Part shown: positions 36,729 to 44,451 of the stretch, piece after piece
Layout of the letters: the number at the start of each line of letters is the position of its first letter
How positions within the stretch are numbered: the first letter of the stretch is position 1
From: VRUE01 sp963745915
GTDB lineage: Bacteria > Actinomycetota > Thermoleophilia > Solirubrobacterales > 70-9
Length of the DNA: 64,000 bases
NCBI GenBank assembly: GCA_963745915.1
Contig: CAVUZA010000001.1
Coordinates: forward strand, 16,152 to 80,151
Direction of reading: 5' to 3'
The notes under the pieces: generated by a model
Told to the model about the DNA's origin: nothing
Database searches by the model: none
The model's input: the letters and a program-made list of their open reading frames with translations, nothing else
Made by a program: the position numbers and the translations under genes

Positions 36729-38948
36729 GTGGCCGCCGCGTCCGCTACGGTGCTGCGCTCGATGCGACGCTTCGCGACATGGACCACCGGGCACCGCAAG
36801 ACGGTGATCTTCGGCTGGATCGCGGCGCTGATCGTGGTCGGGATGGTCAGCGGCTCGGTCGGCTCCAACTTCACCGAAGAATTCAAGCTGCCCTCCTCCG
36901 ACTCCCAGGAAGCCTTCGAGCTGCTCGAAGACCGCTTCCCGCAGCAGTCGGGCGTCACCGCTGAAATCGTCTACAAGGCCGAAGCGGGGGCCGAGGCGCC
37001 GGCCGTGCGGCGGCGGATGGAGCGCGTCTTCGCCGAGGCCGAAGCGCTGCCCCACGTCAGCGAAGTCGCCAGCCCCTACGTCGAGGGCGGCGCCGCCGCG
37101 GTCAGCGACGACGGCGAGATCGCCTACGCCACCGTCCAGTACGACGTCAGCACCGACAAGCTCGAGAAGGACGACGTCAAGCGGCTGGTCGCGATCGCCC
37201 AGGGCGCCGGCGGCGAGGGGCTGCAGGTCGACGTCGGCGGCGCCCCGGTCGAGGAAGTGCGCGGCGAAGAAGAAGGCGACTCGTCGTTCGCGATCGGGCT
37301 GCTCGCTGCGGTCGTGATCCTGCTGATCACCTTCGGCTCGGCGGTGGCGATGGGCCTGCCGCTGCTCACCGCGCTCTTCGCGCTCGGCGTCGGCCTCAGC
37401 CTGGTCACGCTCGGCACCCACGTCTTCGACACCGCCGAGTTCGCCCCGCAGCTGGCGGCGATGATCGGCCTCGGCGTCGGCATCGACTACGCGCTGTTCA
37501 TCCTCACCCGCTTCCGCAACGGCCTCGACGAGGGGATGGCGCCGCGCGACGCGGCGATCGCCGCGGTCGACACCGCCGGCCGCGCCGTGCTCTTCGCCGG
37601 GATCACCGTGATCATCTCGCTGATGGGGATGCTGCTGCTCGGCATCAGCTTCCTCTACGGGGTGGCGATGGCGGCGGCGACGGCGGTGCTGTTCACGATG
37701 ATCGCGGCGCTGACCCTGCTGCCGGCGCTGCTGACGATCGCCGGGCGGCGGGTCGACAAGCTGCGCATCCCCGGCCTCGGCAAGCGCCGACCCTCGACCG
37801 CCGAAGACACCCGCTGGTTCCGCTGGAGCCGCGAGATCCAGCGCCGCCCGGTCGCCTCCGCCCTGCTCTCCGGCGGCCTGCTGATCCTGCTCTGCGTGCC
37901 CACCCTCTCGCTGCGGCTCGGCTCCAACGACGCCGGCACCGACCCCGCCGGATCGACCACCCGCGAGGCCTACGAACTGCTCGCCGAGGGCTTCGGCCCC
38001 GGCTTCAACGGCCCCTTCTCGATGGTCGCGGCACTGCCCGGCAAGGGCGAGGACGGGGCCCTGGTCACCCTGCGCCGCCAGCTCGCCGACGAAGAAGGGG
38101 TGGCGAAAGTCACCTCGATCGTGCTCAACCCGGCCAAGAACACCGGTGTCTTCCAGCTCTACCCGACGACCTCGCCACAGAGCGAGGCGACGACGGAACT
38201 GCTCGACCGCATCCGCGGCGACGTGCTGCCGCCGATCGAGGCGAAGACCGGGGCGCAGCTGCACGTCGGCGGCATCACCGCGATCTTCGAGGACTTCGGC
38301 GACGCGATCGCCGAGAAGCTGCCGCTCTTCATCGGCGTCGTCGTCCTGCTCTCGGCGCTGCTGCTGATGGCCGTCTTCCGCTCGGTGCTGGTGCCGCTGA
38401 AGGCGGTGGTGATGAACCTGCTCAGCATCGGCGCCGCCTTCGGCCTGATCGTCGCCGTCTTCCAGTGGGGCTGGGGCGCGAGCCTGATCGGCGTCGACGG
38501 CACCGGGCCGATCATCTCCTTCTTCCCGATCTTCCTCTTCGCGATCATCTTCGGGCTCTCGATGGACTACGAGGTCTTCCTCATGTCGCGGATCCACGAG
38601 GAGTGGGAGCACAGCCGCGACGCCACCCTCTCGGTCACCCGCGGCCTGGCCCTGACCGGGCGGGTGATCACCGCGGCGGCGGCGATCATGATCACCGTCT
38701 TCGCCTCCTTCATGATCGGCGACGACCGGATCATCAAACTCTTCGGCCTCGGCCTCGCCGCCGCCGTCTTCATCGACGCGGTGATCATCCGCTCGGTGCT
38801 GGTGCCGGCGATCATGCAGCTGCTCGGCAGGCGCGCCTGGTGGCTGCCCGACTGGCTCGACCGCATCCTCCCCCGCCTGCACGTCGAGCCCGCCGAGGGC
38901 GACCCCGCCCCAACCGGCGAGCACCCGGTAGTCCCCGCCGCCGACTAG
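36729..38948 (+). CDS. MMPL/RND-family transporter
   Basis: 739 aa from GTG at 36729. Two repeats of six helices, each after a large extracytoplasmic domain. First TM near residues 23-40 (VIFGWIAALIVVGMVSGSVG). The paired transport motifs are visible in IGLGVGIDYALFILTRFRNG (first half) and IIFGLSMDYEVFLMSRIHEEW (second half), with the Asp-Tyr pairs of the proton relay. MMPL proteins export lipids, siderophores or drugs. Two small genes including an HTH regulator follow convergently and overlap its stop by 4 bases. Confidence 0.92.
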   Translation: MAAASATVLRSMRRFATWTTGHRKTVIFGWIAALIVVGMVSGSVGSNFTEEFKLPSSDSQEAFELLEDRFPQQSGVTAEIVYKAEAGAEAPAVRRRMERVFAEAEALPHVSEVASPYVEGGAAAVSDDGEIAYATVQYDVSTDKLEKDDVKRLVAIAQGAGGEGLQVDVGGAPVEEVRGEEEGDSSFAIGLLAAVVILLITFGSAVAMGLPLLTALFALGVGLSLVTLGTHVFDTAEFAPQLAAMIGLGVGIDYALFILTRFRNGLDEGMAPRDAAIAAVDTAGRAVLFAGITVIISLMGMLLLGISFLYGVAMAAATAVLFTMIAALTLLPALLTIAGRRVDKLRIPGLGKRRPSTAEDTRWFRWSREIQRRPVASALLSGGLLILLCVPTLSLRLGSNDAGTDPAGSTTREAYELLAEGFGPGFNGPFSMVAALPGKGEDGALVTLRRQLADEEGVAKVTSIVLNPAKNTGVFQLYPTTSPQSEATTELLDRIRGDVLPPIEAKTGAQLHVGGITAIFEDFGDAIAEKLPLFIGVVVLLSALLLMAVFRSVLVPLKAVVMNLLSIGAAFGLIVAVFQWGWGASLIGVDGTGPIISFFPIFLFAIIFGLSMDYEVFLMSRIHEEWEHSRDATLSVTRGLALTGRVITAAAAIMITVFASFMIGDDRIIKLFGLGLAAAVFIDAVIIRSVLVPAIMQLLGRRAWWLPDWLDRILPRLHVEPAEGDPAPTGEHPVVPAAD

Positions 38949-39262
38949 CTCGCCGAGGACCCGAGCTCGGCGATCAGCTCGGCGAACGCCTGGTGTTCGA
39001 GGCTCGCCTGGACGTAGTCGTTGGCGTCGTCGACGGCCTCGGCCATCTCGGCGACGTACTCGCGCAGGGCGCTGTCGTCGGGGAAGGCGCCGCCGTGCAG
39101 ACCGTCGAGCAGGGCTTCGAAGATCGCCAGCCGCCGGCCGGCGCCGACGCGGTCCGGCCGGCCGCCGGTGCTGCTGCGGATTTCGGCGACGAGGTCGTCG
39201 CGCAACTGGGTGAAGGTCTCGATCAGGAACTCCCGCGAGCGACTGGCGATGCCGCACCGCAC
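38945..39262 (-). CDS. Uncharacterised 105-aa helical protein
   Basis: GTG start at 39262, one base after the stop of the HTH gene upstream, so probably translated from the same message. Acidic, mostly helical, no membrane segment and no motif I recognise (REFLIETFTQLRDDLVAEIR, AEAVDDANDYVQASLEHQ). Tail-to-tail overlap with the MMPL gene. It could be an accessory partner of the regulator. Confidence 0.6.
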   Translation of the reverse strand: MRCGIASRSREFLIETFTQLRDDLVAEIRSSTGGRPDRVGAGRRLAIFEALLDGLHGGAFPDDSALREYVAEMAEAVDDANDYVQASLEHQAFAELIAELGSSAS

Positions 39263-39263
39263 C

Positions 39264-39518
39264 TCAGGAGTCCACCGCGGCCGTGAACAAGCGCCCGGAG
39301 TCGACCGGGACCACCAACTCCGCGTCCTGGAGCACCTTCAGGTGGTACTCGACCAGGCGCGGGCCCATATCGAATGCCTGCGCCAGCTCCCCCGGCTCCG
39401 CCGCCGCCCCACCCCGCATCCGCTGCAGGTGCTCGAAGATCTGCATCCGCCCGTCGTGAGCGAGCGCCCGCTGGACCTCAACTCCCATCTCCGGCTGCTG
39501 ACCGTCGTTGCCTTCCAT
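39264..39518 (-). CDS. Small winged-HTH (ArsR-like) regulator
   Basis: 84 aa. Winged-helix fold with AHDGRMQIFEHLQRM, then recognition-helix region ELAQAFDMGPRLVEYHLKVL and wing LVVPVDSGRLFT. No cysteine pair for metal sensing. Likely represses itself or the neighbouring MMPL gene; operators are not identifiable. A GC-rich inverted repeat (39538-39589) lies 20 bases upstream of its start. Confidence 0.75.
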   Translation of the reverse strand: MEGNDGQQPEMGVEVQRALAHDGRMQIFEHLQRMRGGAAAEPGELAQAFDMGPRLVEYHLKVLQDAELVVPVDSGRLFTAAVDS

Positions 39519-39537
39519 GTTCCGCCCCTCTGCTCCT

Positions 39538-39589
39538 AGTCCCCGGGGCCTGATCGCTGACGACCTGAGGGGATCGCACCCCGGGGACT
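39538..39589. promoter_or_regulatory. Inverted repeat upstream of the 84-aa regulator
   Basis: Perfect 11-bp arms AGTCCCCGGGG / CCCCGGGGACT separated by 30 bases that also contain two GATCGC direct copies. Position just upstream of the regulator start fits an operator or a transcript hairpin. The remaining gap to the next gene (39590-39699) is unusually A/T-rich and holds no convincing gene. Confidence 0.5.
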
Positions 39590-39699
39590 GGAGACGATGA
39601 CCAAAGAGCCAGTCACTCTTTGTTTTTGGAGTAGTCGCAGGGTTTCATATGGGAATCAGCTGGTCTATACCCAGTTTTAAAACGAATGTCGCCGGAAGT

Positions 39700-40338
39700 T
39701 TAGTCCTGGCCAAAGGAGAACTGGGAGGGCGGTGCGTCCTTCGCCCGCTCGAAGCAGTAGACGGCGATGACGTATTTCTTGCCCTTCTCCCCGGACTTCG
39801 CCCGGCGATTCGCTGCTTCACCAGCGATCTCGTGTTTGCGCTCCCAGGATCTGGCGTCCTCATCGGCCATGTCCGCTCGGCCTTGCTCGTCAAGCAAGAG
39901 CCAGTTCCAAGCGAGCATCACCCGTGGGTGGTCGTGCAACGTGCCGGCCCACAGCGCGGCCAGCGCCTCGCTCGTCGCACTCTGGATGATCAGCGCAGCC
40001 AGCGCCTTTCGATCGGCGGGATCCATGGCTGCGAGTTCCTCTTCCGAGTATTCGGGCAACTCGGTCACCGCGTAGAAATGCTGGTTGATCCGGCCGCGTA
40101 CGCGCCGGGTCCAGGCGATTTCGATCGAGCCGTCCTCGTACAGCGCCTCGACATGGTGCGCGATTGAGCTCAAGGGCCTCCCCAGCGCCTTCGACAGTTC
40201 GTCCAGGCACATCGGACCCTCGTGTAGCGCAGCGCGAATTTCGATCCGGATCCGGTGCCCAAGGCCGTAGCTGACCGCATCCTCGACGCCGTGTTTGCCC
40301 TTGCCCAGCCTGCGAATTGCCGTCAACACGTTCGACAT
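39700..40338 (-). CDS. ArsR-type winged-HTH regulator with C-terminal extension
   Basis: 212 aa. DNA-binding domain at about 20-100: GHRIRIEIRAALHEGPMCLD, then recognition helix LSKALGRPLSSIAHHVEALYED and wing GSIEIAW. The C-terminal 110 residues are helical (LAALIIQSATSEALAALWAG, EDARSWERKHEIAGEAANRR) and probably bind a ligand or partner. Diverges from the first 19-codon ORF across a 147-base intergenic region, so it is a candidate regulator of that ORF. Confidence 0.8.
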   Translation of the reverse strand: MSNVLTAIRRLGKGKHGVEDAVSYGLGHRIRIEIRAALHEGPMCLDELSKALGRPLSSIAHHVEALYEDGSIEIAWTRRVRGRINQHFYAVTELPEYSEEELAAMDPADRKALAALIIQSATSEALAALWAGTLHDHPRVMLAWNWLLLDEQGRADMADEDARSWERKHEIAGEAANRRAKSGEKGKKYVIAVYCFERAKDAPPSQFSFGQD

Positions 40339-40485
40339 CTGCCTTCTCCTTGACCAAAAATAGATCGACGATCACGAAGTTTACGGCCGTTATCGAAATA
40401 CAAAGAAACTTCAGGCGCCTCTCTACCGTCTGGTCCCTGCCGGCGATTCCTCGCCGGCTTGATGGCAAAAGGGAGGTGAGAGGCG

Positions 40486-40545
40486 ATGAAGATCGCTTCG
40501 ATCACGCCGGTCATGTCGACCGTGCGCATCATGAAGCACTCCTAG
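40486..40545 (+). CDS. Micropeptide 1, 19 aa
   Basis: ATG at 40486 preceded by GGGAGGTGAGAGGCG, an eight-base match to the anti-Shine-Dalgarno sequence at near-optimal spacing. Peptide: MKIASITPVMSTVRIMKHS. Followed after 11 bases by a strong GC hairpin. A compact stem GCCGGCGA-TTCC-TCGCCGGC at 40440-40459 precedes the SD in the leader. Same length, ribosome-binding site and partial sequence as micropeptide 2. No known family recognised; it could be a signal peptide precursor, a leader peptide or a small toxin. Confidence 0.55.
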   Translation: MKIASITPVMSTVRIMKHS

Positions 40546-40556
40546 CGAGTGCTCGG

Positions 40557-40600
40557 CGGGCCGGCCTCCGGCTACACGCACGTTGGCGGGGGCCGGCCCG
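40557..40600. terminator. GC-rich hairpin between micropeptide 1 and the XRE gene
   Basis: Perfect stem CGGGCCGGC / GCCGGCCCG around a 26-base loop, lying between the stops of two convergent genes; well placed to end transcription from both. Confidence 0.6.
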
Positions 40601-40604
40601 TTGC

Positions 40605-40823
40605 TCAGCGCAGGAGATCCGCGGGCGGGATCTCCAGGGCTCGGGCCAGGCGGACGACGGTCGACACGCGCGGGTCGCGCTTGCCGGACTCGATCCGGGA
40701 GACCTCGGTCGGGTGGACGCCGCTGCGGTGCCCAACCTCCTCCTGGCTCATCCCAAGCCGAACGCGCTCGGCGCGCAGGTTCTTCCCAAGATCGCCCACG
40801 CCGTGCATGCTCTGCACCAACAC
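40605..40823 (-). CDS. XRE-family HTH regulator
   Basis: 72 aa (GTG at 40823; ATG at 40808 is an alternative). Cro/CI helix-turn-helix LGKNLRAERVRLGMSQEEVG, HRSGVHPTEVSRIESGKRDP, RVSTVVRLARALEIPPADLL. No ligand-binding domain, so it resembles antitoxin-type or phage-type repressors. Diverges from micropeptide 2 across 65 bases. Confidence 0.88.
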   Translation of the reverse strand: MLVQSMHGVGDLGKNLRAERVRLGMSQEEVGHRSGVHPTEVSRIESGKRDPRVSTVVRLARALEIPPADLLR

Positions 40824-40888
40824 ACGACTTCGCCATAGGAAACTTCACAAGTCAGGAAGGCTACAGCAGAGAGGGGGAGGTGATTGCG

Positions 40889-40948
40889 ATGACCATCGGC
40901 AAGGCTCAACCGACTGCTCCGCTCGTGCACATAGTCAAGCAACGCTGA
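40889..40948 (+). CDS. Micropeptide 2, 19 aa
   Basis: ATG at 40889 preceded by GGGGGAGGTGATTGCG, again a full GGAGGTGA anti-SD match. Peptide: MTIGKAQPTAPLVHIVKQR. Ungapped comparison with micropeptide 1 gives identities at positions 1 (M), 3 (I), 8 (P), 13 (V), 15 (I) and 17 (K). Immediately followed by a long hairpin. Function unknown. Confidence 0.55.
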   Translation: MTIGKAQPTAPLVHIVKQR

Positions 40949-41053
40949 CTGAGGTCGTAGGACCAAGCGAGGGCGTGCCGGCGGCGGAGCCACAGTGCTT
41001 CAGCACGGGGCGAAGCCGCCGGTGCGGCATCGCGCCGTGTCCTACGGCCTCAG
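40949..41053. terminator. Long branched hairpin between micropeptide 2 and rpmB
   Basis: Outer arms CTGAGGTCGTAGGAC and GTCCTACGGCCTCAG pair with one mismatch; an inner GCCGGCGGC/GCCGCCGGT stem and a tip hairpin GTGCTTCAGCAC complete a three-level structure. It begins directly after the micropeptide stop and ends within the rpmB stop, so it probably terminates both convergent transcripts. Confidence 0.7.
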
Positions 41054-41241
41054 GCCGCCTTGACGACCTTGTTGGCCTTTAGACAGCGCGTGCAGACGTA
41101 GGCGCGCAGCTTGCGGCCGTTCTCGGCGATGCGGACCTTCTGCAGGTTCGGGTCGAAGCGCCGCTTGGTGGCGACCATCGAGTGGCTGCGGGACTGGCCG
41201 AAACCGGGTCCCTTGCCGCAGCTGTGGCATACCTTGGCCAT
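41050..41241 (-). CDS. rpmB: Ribosomal protein L28
   Basis: 63 aa from ATG at 41241 (MAKVCHSCGKGPGFGQSRSH). Zinc-binding form: CHSC near the N-terminus and CTRC near the C-terminus (RAYVCTRCLKANKV). The central HSMVATKRRFDPNLQKVRI is characteristic. Usually adjacent to fakA-recG. Confidence 0.96.
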   Translation of the reverse strand: MAKVCHSCGKGPGFGQSRSHSMVATKRRFDPNLQKVRIAENGRKLRAYVCTRCLKANKVVKAA

Positions 41242-41329
41242 CGGGTCGGGCATGGTAGCGGGATCGGTGGTTAGCTAAGTAGACTAACTGCCAGGAATCG
41301 CAAACTTCCGTCCGTCAGGGGGGAGAGAA

Positions 41330-41630
41330 ATGGCCGCTGAAGGCTTGGACAGGGTGAACATGCACGAGGCGAAGACGCAGGCTGTCGAAGCTCGTCGCTC
41401 GCGTGGAGAAAGGAGAGGAGATCGTGATCACCCGATCTGGGAAGCCGGCGGCGAAGCTGGTGCCGGTGGCAGAGAAGAAGCCACCACGGCGCAAGCTCGG
41501 CGGCTGGGAGGGCAAGGGCTTCTGGATGGCCTCCGAGGAGGAGATGGCGAAGGTCGACCAGGAAATCGCCGAAGATTTCTACGGCCCCGAAGAGGAGTGG
41601 CCGGACGAGTGGAAGCGACCGGCGAAATGA
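41330..41630 (+). CDS. Phd/YefM-type antitoxin, frameshifted in this sequence
   Basis: ATG at 41330 follows GGGGGGAGAGAA, a strong ribosome-binding site. VNMHEAKTQ in the first frame continues as LSKLVARVEKGEEIVITRSG in the next; one extra base at about 41380 separates them, and the span is 3n+1, giving a 99-aa antitoxin. The N-terminal Phd fold binds DNA for autorepression; the C-terminal segment (EIAEDFYGPEEEWPDEWKR) should wrap the toxin. Its stop overlaps the toxin start (ATGA). Confidence 0.85.
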
Positions 41631-42007
41631 GGCTCCTGCTCGACACCAATGCGCTGATCTGGTCGCTGGCGCACCATGAGCGCCTCTCCCCGGGCGCAAG
41701 CAGCGCGATCGAAGACCCTGGGAACGATGTCTTCGTCAGCGTTGTCAGCGCCTGGGAGATCGAGATCAAGACAGCCAAGGGGAAGCTCCACCAGCCCACC
41801 GACCTGCGAGCCGCCCTCGGCGCCCAGGGCTTCGCGCCCCTGAACCTGGAGATGAAGCACGTGCTCGCGGTCGAATCGCTGCCCCGTCATCACCGCGACC
41901 CCTTCGACCGCATCCTGGTCGCCCAGGCCCAGGTCGAGGGGCTGACCCTGGTCACCTCCGACCGCGAGATCCGCCACTACCCGGTTGCCGTCCTGCCGGC
42001 GACCTAG
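41627..42007 (+). CDS. PIN-domain toxin (VapC family)
   Basis: 126 aa. PIN nuclease with acidic active-site residues in LLLDTNALIWSLA (Asp 5), SVVSAWEIEIKTAKGKL (Glu), DPFDRILVAQAQ (Asp) and LVTSDREI (Asp). Translationally coupled to the antitoxin by ATGA. Family toxins cleave tRNA or rRNA. Tail-to-tail 4-base overlap with ribH. Confidence 0.92.
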   Translation: MRLLLDTNALIWSLAHHERLSPGASSAIEDPGNDVFVSVVSAWEIEIKTAKGKLHQPTDLRAALGAQGFAPLNLEMKHVLAVESLPRHHRDPFDRILVAQAQVEGLTLVTSDREIRHYPVAVLPAT

Positions 42008-42522
42008 GTCGCGCCGGCCCGCCAGCGGTACGGGTTGACCTGGCCCTTGAGCGCGGTCATGCGGGCGACGGTGAGGGCGGCGTTGCGGCCCTGGTCGCGC
42101 TTGCCGCCGCCGGCGCGGGCGAGGGCCTGCTCCATCGTGTCGCAGGTGATCACGCCGAAGGCGCAGGGGACGCCGGTCTCCAGCTGCACGTCCTGGATGC
42201 CGCGCGCCGCCTCGGCGCAGACGAAGTCGTAGTGGTCAGTCTCGCCGCGGATCACGACGCCGAGGCAGGCGACGCCGGCGACGCGGCCGCTGGTCGCGTG
42301 CAGCTTGGCGGCGAAGGGCAGCTCGTAAGCGCCGGGCACCGAGGTCTCGGCGATCGAGGCAGCCGGCACGCCGGCCAGCTCGAAGCCTTCGCGGGCGCCG
42401 CTCAGCAGGCGTTCGGCCAGGTCCTCGTAGAAGCGGCCGACGCAGACCGCGAACTCGAGCCCGGCAAGCGCCTCGCGCTCCTCCTCGGAGAAGCCCTCGA
42501 GGAAGGCGCCCGACTCAGCCAT
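42004..42522 (-). CDS. ribH: 6,7-dimethyl-8-ribityllumazine synthase
   Basis: 172 aa. Condenses dihydroxybutanone phosphate with the ribitylamino-uracil. Conserved regions: VCVGRFYEDLAERLLSGA, TSVPGAYELPFAAKL, CLGVVIRGETDHYDFVCAE (catalytic His) and GVITCDTMEQALARAGG, then GRNAALTVARM. An N-terminal extension of about 20 residues (MAESGAFLEGFSEEEREAL) is longer than usual. Overlaps ribBA by 8 bases; last gene of the operon. Confidence 0.95.
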   Translation of the reverse strand: MAESGAFLEGFSEEEREALAGLEFAVCVGRFYEDLAERLLSGAREGFELAGVPAASIAETSVPGAYELPFAAKLHATSGRVAGVACLGVVIRGETDHYDFVCAEAARGIQDVQLETGVPCAFGVITCDTMEQALARAGGGKRDQGRNAALTVARMTALKGQVNPYRWRAGAT

Positions 42523-43849
42523 CGGCCGGCCCCGGCGCGTCGGCGTCGCGCTCGTCCTCGTCGTGGATCATCTCCTCGTCGAAGGCGAGGCCCTGGTGGT
42601 GCAGCGAGTGGCCCATCTTGTCGCGCTTGGCCCGCAGGTAGGCCTCGTTGTGGGCGTTGGGCGCCGACTCGATCGGCACCTGCTCGGCGACCGAGAGCCC
42701 GTAGCCCTCGAGGCCGACGATCTTCTTCGGGTTGTTGGTCAGGATGCGGATGCTGGTCAGGCCGAGGTCGCCGAGGATCTGGGCGCCGATCCCGTAGTCG
42801 CGCAGGTCGGCCGGCAGGCCGAGCTTGAGGTTGGCCTCGACCGTGTCGGCCCCCTCCTCCTGCAGCTTGTAGGCGCGCAGCTTGTTGAGCAGGCCGATGC
42901 CGCGCCCCTCCTGGGAGAGGTAGAGCAGCACCCCGCGCCCCTCGCGCTCGATCTGGGTCAGGGCGGCGACCAGCTGCTCGCCGCAGTCGCAGCGCATGCT
43001 GTGGAAGACGTCGCCGGTCAGGCACTCGCTGTGGACGCGGACGAGCACGTCCGCGGCCCCCTCGACGTCGCCCTTGACCATCGCCACGTGGTGCTTGTCG
43101 TCGACCAGCGAGCGGTAGCCGACCGCGGTGAAGTCGCCGAACTCGGTCGGCAGCGCCGTGTCGACCACCCGTTCGACCAGCTTCTCGGTGCGCCGCCGGT
43201 AGGCGATCAGGTCGGCGACGGTGACCATCTTCAGCCCGTGGCGCTCGCAGTAGGGGACGAGGTCGGGGACGCGGGCCATCGTGCCGTCGTCGTTCATCAC
43301 CTCGCAGATCACCCCGGCCGGAGTGAGCCCGGCGAGCCGGGCGAGGTCGACGCTGGCCTCGGTGTGGCCGGTGCGCTCGAGCACGCCGCCCTCCTTGGCG
43401 CGCAGCGGGAACATGTGGCCGGGGACGACGATGTCGCGCGGCCCGGAGCCGGGGTCGATCGCAACCTGGATCGTGTGGGCGCGGTCGTGGGCGGAGATCC
43501 CGGTGCTGACCCCGCCGGCGGCCTCGATCGTGACCGTGAAGGCGGTCTGCAGCGGCGCCTCGTTCTTGGCCGCCATCAGGTTGAGGCCGAGCTTCTCGCA
43601 GCGCTCGGCGGTCAGCGCCAGGCAGATCAGGCCGCGCGCCTCCTTGGCCATGAAGTTGACCGCCTCCGGGGTCGCGAACTGGGCCGCCATCACCAGGTCG
43701 CCCTCGTTCTCGCGGTCCTCGCCGTCGCAGACGACGACCATGCGCCCGGCGCGGATCTCCTCGATCGCCTCCTCGATCGTCGCGAACGGGCTCTCCCCCG
43801 CCCCGCCCGGCGCTGCCTCTGTCTTCTCGGTCTCGGTCATCTCGCTCAC
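42515..43849 (-). CDS. ribBA: Bifunctional DHBP synthase/GTP cyclohydrolase II
   Basis: 444 aa. N-terminal RibB domain (about 20-225): VVCDGEDRENEGDLVMAAQF, RGLICLAL and HTEASVDLARLAGLTPAGVI. C-terminal RibA domain with the zinc site SECLTGDVFHSMRCDCGEQL and LYLSQEGRGIGLLNKLRAY. Supplies both precursors of the lumazine step. Start GTG at 43849, overlapping the ribE stop by 4 bases; a Glu/Ala-rich N-terminal leader precedes the RibB domain. Confidence 0.96.
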   Translation of the reverse strand: MSEMTETEKTEAAPGGAGESPFATIEEAIEEIRAGRMVVVCDGEDRENEGDLVMAAQFATPEAVNFMAKEARGLICLALTAERCEKLGLNLMAAKNEAPLQTAFTVTIEAAGGVSTGISAHDRAHTIQVAIDPGSGPRDIVVPGHMFPLRAKEGGVLERTGHTEASVDLARLAGLTPAGVICEVMNDDGTMARVPDLVPYCERHGLKMVTVADLIAYRRRTEKLVERVVDTALPTEFGDFTAVGYRSLVDDKHHVAMVKGDVEGAADVLVRVHSECLTGDVFHSMRCDCGEQLVAALTQIEREGRGVLLYLSQEGRGIGLLNKLRAYKLQEEGADTVEANLKLGLPADLRDYGIGAQILGDLGLTSIRILTNNPKKIVGLEGYGLSVAEQVPIESAPNAHNEAYLRAKRDKMGHSLHHQGLAFDEEMIHDEDERDADAPGPADG

Positions 43850-44451
43850 GGCCGCTCCTTCCGGGCGGATGGCTCCGCCAGTCGCTCAACATACTTGGCC
43901 ACCAGATCGCACTCGACGTTGATCCGGTCCCCCGGCTTCAGCGCGCCGAGGCTGGTCCGCTCCAGGGTCTCGGGGATCAGGGAAACGGCAAGCCAAGAAT
44001 CGCCCAAATCGGCGATCGTCAGGCTGACCCCGGCGAGCGCGACCGAGCCCTTGTCGATCGCGTAGCGCAGCAGCCCCGGCTCGAGCCCGACCCGCAGGCG
44101 GCGGGCGAAGCCGTCGTCCTCGAGCGCGAGCACCTCGCCCACGCCGTCGACGTGGCCCTGGACGATGTGGCCGCCGAGCCGGTCGGAGGCGCGCAGCGCC
44201 AGCTCCAGGTTGACGCGGGCGCCGGGCTCAAGGCCGTCAAGGGCGGTGACCGCCAGCGTCTGGTTCATCGCCTCGGTCGCGAAGCCCTCGCCGTCGACCG
44301 CGGTCGCGGTCAGGCAGACGCCGTCGACCGCGACCGAGTCGCCCTCGCCGACCTGCGGCGCCAGCGCCGTCGCGATCCGCAGCCGGGCGCCCTCCTCGCC
44401 GCGCTCGAGCGCGGCGACGGTGCCGACGTCCTGGATCAGCCCGGTGAACAT
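43846..44451 (-). CDS. ribE: Riboflavin synthase, alpha chain
   Basis: 201 aa from ATG at 44451 (MFTGLIQDVGTVAALERG), overlapping the ribD stop by one base (TGATG). Two homologous barrels: VAVDGVCLTATAVDGEGF, GGHIVQGHVDGVGEV, then GSVALAGVSLTIADLGDSW and INVECDLVAKYVERL. Dismutates lumazine to riboflavin. Confidence 0.95.
   Translation of the reverse strand: MFTGLIQDVGTVAALERGEEGARLRIATALAPQVGEGDSVAVDGVCLTATAVDGEGFATEAMNQTLAVTALDGLEPGARVNLELALRASDRLGGHIVQGHVDGVGEVLALEDDGFARRLRVGLEPGLLRYAIDKGSVALAGVSLTIADLGDSWLAVSLIPETLERTSLGALKPGDRINVECDLVAKYVERLAEPSARKERP

Noticed and set aside
39597..39680. A 27-codon ORF (MTKEPVTLCFW...) divergent from the 84-aa regulator, possibly a third micropeptide
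   Set aside because: Weaker ribosome-binding site (GGAG only), different length and no resemblance to the two 19-aa peptides; left as unsupported.
40323..40532. A 69-aa minus-strand ORF upstream of the ArsR-type gene
   Set aside because: Overlaps the micropeptide and its leader on the opposite strand, has no ribosome-binding site and no recognisable feature.
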